Below, piece by piece: positions 30,804-35,178 of a stretch of 35,178 bases of DNA. The stretch is from Pirellulales bacterium (lineage in GTDB: Bacteria; Planctomycetota; Planctomycetia; Pirellulales; Lacipirellulaceae): the NCBI GenBank assembly GCA_020847515.1, contig JADLBW010000117.1, positions 1-35,178 on the forward strand, written 5' to 3'. The position numbers and the translations under genes are program-made. Each line of letters starts with the position of its first letter. Within the stretch, counting starts at the first letter, position 1. The notes beneath the pieces were generated by a model. That model made no database searches. It had not been told where the DNA came from and worked only from the letters and a program-made list of their open reading frames with translations.

Positions 30804-32899
30804 CGGAGGAATTGGCTACCCGGCGGACCCGTCGCGTCGACGAGGCGCTGGCCGACTATCTCGACGCCCGGCAGCGGGGCGTCCCCCTGGAGCGGCACGC
30901 CTTCTTGGCCCAGCATGCCGACATCGTCGGCGAGCTGCAGTCGCTACTGGACGACTGCGATCGGCTGGAGCGGTTGCTAAAGCCGGCGGCGGCGTCGGGC
31001 GGCGTCGGCGGCGACTCGACGATCGGCTGCGACGCGCCGCCGGCGGCGCTTGCGCCCTTGCCGCGGCGGTTTGGCGACTTTGAACTGCTCGAAGAAATCG
31101 CCCGGGGCGGCATGGGAGTCGTCTACAAGGCCCGCCAGACGAGCCTTCATCGCATCGTGGCGGTCAAGATGATTTTGGACGGACGACTGGCGTCGAAGGC
31201 CGACATCGATCGGTTCTATGCGGAAGCCAAAGCGGCGGCGATGCTCGATCATCCGGATATCACGCCCGTCTTTGAGTTTGGGGAAGTAGCGGGCCAGCAC
31301 TTTTTCTCGATGGGCTATGTCGAGGGGCAGAGCCTCGCCGCCCGCGTGGCGGCCGGCCCGCTGCCGGCCCGCGAAGCGGCGCTCATTCTGCACACGGTGG
31401 CGGTGGCGGTTCACTACGCGCACCAGCATGGCATCGTCCACCGCGATCTGAAGCCGGGCAACATACTGATCGACGCGCAAGGGAAGGCTCGCATCACGGA
31501 TTTCGGGCTGGCCAAGCGGGAATCGGACGCCAGCGGTTTGACGCTCAGCGGTCAGCTTTTGGGAACGCCCAGCTTCATGCCGCCAGAGCAGGTCTCGGGC
31601 CGGCACGATTGCGTGGGGCCGCCTTCGGACGTGTACTCGATGGGGGCCACGCTGTACGCCCTGCTGACGGCCCGCCCGCCGTTCCAGGCGGCCTGCACGA
31701 TCGATATTCTCAAGCAGGTGCTCGACGGCGAGCCGGTTCCGCCGCGCCAACTCGACCGCGCCATTCCGCGGGATTTGGAAGTCATTGTGCTGAAGTGCTT
31801 GCAGAAGGCGCCGTCGCAGCGGTACTTGACGGCTCAGGCCCTGGCCGAGGACCTGCGCCGCTTCCTGGCCGACGAGCCGATCGTGGCGCGGCGACCGACG
31901 CAGTGGTACCGCGCCAAGAAATTTGTGCGTCGCAACAAGCTGGCGGTCGCGGCGGCGCTGGCCGTCATGGCAGCCCTGGTGGGGGGGATGGTGATCGCGT
32001 CGGTCGGCTATGTGCAGGCGCGCCGGCAGGCGGAAATCGCCCGTACCAAGGCGGCCCAGCGGCAACAGGTGATACTGTTCCTCAAGGACACGCTGCTGGC
32101 CGTCGGCCTCCCGGCCGAAGGCGAGCTGGCGAACTTGGACCAGTTGTTCGACGATGCGACGTTGCTCGCGGCGACGAACAAGGTGGAAAGCGCACGGCTG
32201 CTGCGCTTGCGGGGCACCTTGCGGGCCCGCATCGGGAGGTGGCAGGAGGCGACGGCAGATTTCCTGCAGGCGAACCGGTTGGCCTTGGACGGGGGCGAAT
32301 GGTCGTTTGATTCGGCGACCCTGTTGCTGCGAGCCGGACGGCCGGACGACTACCGGCGGGTGTGCCACGCCTACTTGGCGCAAGCGGCCCAGACGCCGAG
32401 CTGCGTATCAGCCGACATGGCGGCGAAGGCGTCGCTGCTGTTGCCGGTAGCGGGCGCCGATTTCGAGCTGGCCTGCCGGTTGGCCGACTTCGCCGCCGGC
32501 CAATCGACGCCCGACTGGCATGTGCCGTGCATCCACCTGGGAAAGGCGCTGGCGGAGTATCGGCAGGCCCGCTACGACTCGGCCGTGCAATGGGCCGAGC
32601 GGGCGATTGGCAGTCAAAAGATCACGCCCCGTCAGCGGGCGGCGGCGTACTTTATTAAGGCGTGCGCCTATGGCGTGCAGGGCCAAGGGGCGCCGGCCCG
32701 CGAGGCTTTCCAGCAGGGCGAATCTGCATTGAGCGAGCCGTTTAACGCCTTCACCGGGGTCTTTGGCGACACCTGGTGCGACAGGACGATCGCCGAACAT
32801 GTTCGCCAGGAAGCGACCCGTCGGCTCGCCGACCTCTCCGGCGGCGCCAGCGCTGGCGGTGATGCGTCCGCCAAGGATTCCAGCGGCTCGCGGGAGTGA
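30800..32899 (+). CDS. Membrane Ser/Thr protein kinase with TPR-like outer domain
   Basis: A 699-aa Hanks-type kinase. Residues 12-60 (DEALADYLDARQRGVPLERH, DIVGELQSLLDD) are the planctomycete N-terminal motif of these kinases. The kinase domain is about 94-360: glycine loop ARGGMGVVYKA (101-111), VAVKM (Lys123), HRDLKPGN (214-221, Asp216), DFGLA (Asp234), and MPPEQ in place of APE. A transmembrane helix lies at about 381-404. The outer part (405-680) has TPR-like helices (KALAEYRQARYDSAVQWAER, QRAAAYFIKACAYGVQGQGA). The start is the ATG of the ATGA overlap with the sigma gene. Such pairs are thought to have the kinase control the sigma factor by phosphorylation, which is inferred here from layout. 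Confidence 0.92.
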   Translation: MTEELATRRTRRVDEALADYLDARQRGVPLERHAFLAQHADIVGELQSLLDDCDRLERLLKPAAASGGVGGDSTIGCDAPPAALAPLPRRFGDFELLEEIARGGMGVVYKARQTSLHRIVAVKMILDGRLASKADIDRFYAEAKAAAMLDHPDITPVFEFGEVAGQHFFSMGYVEGQSLAARVAAGPLPAREAALILHTVAVAVHYAHQHGIVHRDLKPGNILIDAQGKARITDFGLAKRESDASGLTLSGQLLGTPSFMPPEQVSGRHDCVGPPSDVYSMGATLYALLTARPPFQAACTIDILKQVLDGEPVPPRQLDRAIPRDLEVIVLKCLQKAPSQRYLTAQALAEDLRRFLADEPIVARRPTQWYRAKKFVRRNKLAVAAALAVMAALVGGMVIASVGYVQARRQAEIARTKAAQRQQVILFLKDTLLAVGLPAEGELANLDQLFDDATLLAATNKVESARLLRLRGTLRARIGRWQEATADFLQANRLALDGGEWSFDSATLLLRAGRPDDYRRVCHAYLAQAAQTPSCVSADMAAKASLLLPVAGADFELACRLADFAAGQSTPDWHVPCIHLGKALAEYRQARYDSAVQWAERAIGSQKITPRQRAAAYFIKACAYGVQGQGAPAREAFQQGESALSEPFNAFTGVFGDTWCDRTIAEHVRQEATRRLADLSGGASAGGDASAKDSSGSRE

Positions 32900-32901
32900 A
32901 T

Positions 32902-32931
32902 CGCACACGGCCGGTTCGCTCGGCCGGTGCG
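32902..32931 (+). terminator. Stem-loop just after the kinase gene
   Basis: CGCAC(A)CGGCCG pairs with CGGCCGGTGCG, 11 bp with one bulged A and a 7-nt loop, 2 bp after the stop codon. There is no T run, so it is a possible terminator only. Confidence 0.4.
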
Positions 32932-33050
32932 TGCCGGGGATGTTCAGCTATGCTAGGGGGGAGCTGCGCCGTCGTCGTTAGCAACGTGCGGCGCAGCGCC
33001 TCCGCCCGCCCGGGGCGACATCACTTCATCCTTGCAGGGATATCGGATCG

Positions 33051-34112
33051 ATGAACGTATCGCGACGCGACCTACTGGCCGGGGCGTGCGCCGCCGGCGC
33101 CGTCGGCTTGCTAGGCAGCGAGGCGGCCCGAGCCGGGACGCCGGCGGCTGAGGCCATCGCCGGCCCGGCCGAGTCGTTCACGTTCGTCCATCTCACCGAT
33201 CAGCATGTCACCCACCGCCGGCAGGCCCCGGAGGGCTACCGGCGGTGCATCGCGTCGATCAACGCCCTGAAGCCGGCGCCCGACTTCGTCCTCATGGGGG
33301 GCGACATGGTGTTTGACGGCTGCTACACCGCCAAGGACGACTATGCCAACCAGATCCGCCTGTTCAAGCAGATCACCGACGAGCTGAACTGCCCCTGGCG
33401 GCCCTGCCTGGGCAATCACGACGTGCTGGGCTGGGGACCGCGCGAGAAGGTCGGCCCCGGCGATCCCGACTACGGGAAGAAGATGATCATGGAGGCGCTC
33501 GGTTGGCAGGGGGAGCCCTATTACAGCTTCGATCACAAGGGGTGGCACTTCGCCGTCCTCGACAGCGCGTACCCCGGCGAGGGGCCGAGCGGCGTCAACC
33601 AGGAGCCGCGCCTCGGCGCCGAGCAGCTCGAATGGCTCGGCTACGACCTGGGCGCCGCCGGCGACCGGCCCAAGATCGCCGTCGTCCATGTCGCAGCGCT
33701 GTGCAACGTGGGGCAGCTCGCCGGCGACGTCAAACGGCTGGCGATGGACGGCAGCATGGTGGTGTGGGACACCGTCGAACTGCGCGAGGTGCTCCAGCGC
33801 CACAATGCGAAGCTGCTGCTGCAAGGGCACAGTCACCGCATCGAGGACACGTTCTTCAACGACGTGTGGTACGTCACCAGCGCGGCGGCCTGCGGCGCCT
33901 GGTGGGCCGGGAGTTGGACCGGTTCGGACACGGGCTACACGGTCGTCCGCTGCGCGGGCGACCAGGTGAGCTGGACGCACGAGACTTTTCCGTGGGAGGC
34001 GCGCCTCGACCCGCAGGACGCGCTGGAGCGCGAGCGGATCGCCGAACAAGAGGCCGAGCGCGCCAAACAGCGACGGCTGCGGGAGCTAGAACGCGCGGGC
34101 CGCAAGTCGTGA
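33051..34112 (+). CDS. Tat-exported metallophosphoesterase
   Basis: A 353-aa protein with a twin-arginine signal (VSRRDLLAGACAAGAVGLLG, 3-22, AARA cleavage near 28). The calcineurin-like phosphoesterase motifs are all present: DQH (Asp50, His52), GGDM (Asp85), GNHD (121-124), VVHVA near 223, and QGHSH near 261. These bind two metals and hydrolyse phosphate esters. The last ~30 residues are Arg/Glu-rich (LERERIAEQEAERAKQRRLR). Its substrate is unknown; family members act on nucleotides, phospholipids or phosphonates. ATG 33051 begins the Tat signal; CAGGG lies about 13 nt before it. It converges with the beta-lactamase-fold gene. Confidence 0.9.
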   Translation: MNVSRRDLLAGACAAGAVGLLGSEAARAGTPAAEAIAGPAESFTFVHLTDQHVTHRRQAPEGYRRCIASINALKPAPDFVLMGGDMVFDGCYTAKDDYANQIRLFKQITDELNCPWRPCLGNHDVLGWGPREKVGPGDPDYGKKMIMEALGWQGEPYYSFDHKGWHFAVLDSAYPGEGPSGVNQEPRLGAEQLEWLGYDLGAAGDRPKIAVVHVAALCNVGQLAGDVKRLAMDGSMVVWDTVELREVLQRHNAKLLLQGHSHRIEDTFFNDVWYVTSAAACGAWWAGSWTGSDTGYTVVRCAGDQVSWTHETFPWEARLDPQDALERERIAEQEAERAKQRRLRELERAGRKS

Positions 34113-34262
34113 CGCGGCGTGCAAACTCTGCCCCCACTTCCTTATGGGAATGGGACCACGAGCTAAGTCGGCCTGGAGTCTCCCGGACGAGCGCGGTTGT
34201 CCATGGCAAAGCGACCCAGGAAGGGAGAAGGCGGCCCATGTGCCCGGGATCACGCGCCGCCG

Positions 34263-35178
34263 TTACTCTTCGTCCAGGGGGCGTTCAGCCAAAACGCGGT
34301 TCTGCTTCGCGCTGGCCATCACAATTTCCCATGCGGCTCGTTCGGCATTCTGGAAGTCGCCGTCGTTCGACGCGACGGCGACTACGGTGTTAGTCTCGGG
34401 AATGAAGACCGCCAACGCATACCACATCTTATTCGAGCCGTTGTGCCAATACATGGTGCAGGGAATCGCCTTGCCAGGGGCCTGGCGAATCCAGCCGCAG
34501 GCATAGTGGTTGAGCTGCGGCGTATGCAGTAGGCGGTACGACTCAGCCGAGAGAAGCTGGCCCCGGCCGAGTTCGCCGAGCATGTGTTCGTCGGCGAACC
34601 TGCAAAGATCCTCGAGCGTCATGTGAATGGCGGCCGCCGGGGCGATGATGGGAGTGTTGTCTACCGTATCGTCCATGGCGACTTTGCTGCTACCGGCCGA
34701 GAAGTGGCCGCGCGGCTGCTGACGCGTTTCGTTCGTGCTCTGGGGCGGGCCGAATCCTGCACCTGAGAGCGCCAGCGGCTCGAAAACCTCTCGCTCGACG
34801 AGATCTTCCCAGGCGAGGCCCGTCACGCTCTCGGCCATCGCCGCGGCAATCGTGTACCCAACGTTCGAGTACACATACTTGGCGCCGGGCGGGTAGGCGG
34901 GGTGAGCGGCGATCACCTCCAGCACTGCATCGTGACGGGCCTGCACACGTTTAAGGCCGCGTGCAGGCCGCTTGTGCCACAGTTCCTTTGGAAGATTTGG
35001 CGGCGCGCCGGCGGCGTCAGTCAGGAGTTGCCGAAGCGTGACCGGCTTCCAATCCTCATGTACAGAGGCTTTAGCAAAGACTTCTCCAACCGTATCGGTC
35101 CACTGCATTTGGCCCGACTCGATCAGTCTCGCAATCATCGTTGCCGTGACGCTCTTAGCGAGCCCTCCCAGATGCCAC
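34263..35178 (-). CDS. Beta-lactamase-fold serine hydrolase, 5' end beyond window, nucleophile replaced
   Basis: A partial gene; the 5' end is beyond base 35178. It matches the class C beta-lactamase / serine hydrolase family (PF00144 type): TATMIARLIESGQM, YVYSNVGYTIAAAM with the YxN motif, and WHNGSNKMWY in the third-motif (KTG/HxG) place. The first motif should be SxxK, but the sequence at 35154-35174 reads HLGGLAK, so Gly stands where the catalytic Ser belongs (codon GGG at 35163-35165). The protein may be inactive or use another function. The ATG at 35136 is internal, not the start, since the frame continues upstream with family-like residues. Confidence 0.8.
   Translation of the reverse strand, partial: WHLGGLAKSVTATMIARLIESGQMQWTDTVGEVFAKASVHEDWKPVTLRQLLTDAAGAPPNLPKELWHKRPARGLKRVQARHDAVLEVIAAHPAYPPGAKYVYSNVGYTIAAAMAESVTGLAWEDLVEREVFEPLALSGAGFGPPQSTNETRQQPRGHFSAGSSKVAMDDTVDNTPIIAPAAAIHMTLEDLCRFADEHMLGELGRGQLLSAESYRLLHTPQLNHYACGWIRQAPGKAIPCTMYWHNGSNKMWYALAVFIPETNTVVAVASNDGDFQNAERAAWEIVMASAKQNRVLAERPLDEE

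Noticed and set aside
30977-32383. Minus-strand open frame of 468 codons inside the kinase gene
   Set aside because: It is the mirror of the kinase coding sequence; no motif of its own.

Overview
The window reads as chromosomal DNA of a GC-rich planctomycete, probably of the Pirellulales type. The evidence is the combination of ECF sigma factors paired with anti-sigma or protein-kinase genes, Tat-exported Gfo/Idh/MocA and metallophosphoesterase proteins, a secreted protein with a planctomycete-type TLEDRRLL export motif and a C-terminal dockerin, a TxVTDxGL leucine-rich-repeat protein, and dense intergenic repeats. No rRNA, tRNA, CRISPR array, phage gene or transposase gene was seen.

Layout. 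1-5189: an orphan FliL-like protein, a secreted LRR protein (minus), a Tat-exported Gfo/Idh/MocA oxidoreductase with a strong terminator, and an unrecognised helical protein. 5229-7488: hairpin repeats, then a minus-strand ECF sigma / large membrane anti-sigma pair. 8030-13903: a BatA-like double-VWA membrane protein, then an ECF sigma / anti-sigma / membrane PDZ cluster. 14216-14900: decayed toxin-antitoxin genes (DUF104 antitoxin with an amber codon, internally deleted PIN toxin, frameshifted DUF433). 14972-17463 (minus): rlmN and an sppA-type protease. 17945-20910: a sugar isomerase/epimerase-like protein and a secreted FAD oxidoreductase. 21216-25131 (minus): a 181-aa unknown, an OmpR-type regulator, a histidine kinase, a secreted double-PepSY protein and a 36-aa one-helix protein. 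25598-29461 (minus): a 1287-aa matrixin-like metalloprotease with dockerin. 30135-32899: an ECF sigma overlapping a TPR-type Ser/Thr kinase. 33051-35178: a Tat-exported metallophosphoesterase and the 3' part of a beta-lactamase-fold protein.

The most unusual content is between genes. Three repeat families are interspersed: (A) about 75-nt REP/MITE-like hairpins with GTCGGGAT...ATCCCGACCCC arms; (B) a bipartite element whose arms are degenerate 7-bp GGCTNNN arrays bounded by two different conserved end motifs, with five copies and one looser relative; (C) short GGGACGCC hairpins. The stop codons of three genes lie in or at the edge of repeats. Signalling dominates the gene content: three ECF systems and one two-component system, each next to its likely partner protein, suggesting several separate envelope or extracellular sensing circuits. 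Secreted sugar-oxidoreductase-type proteins fit a polysaccharide-degrading lifestyle. Functions come from recognising sequence motifs only; no search was run.
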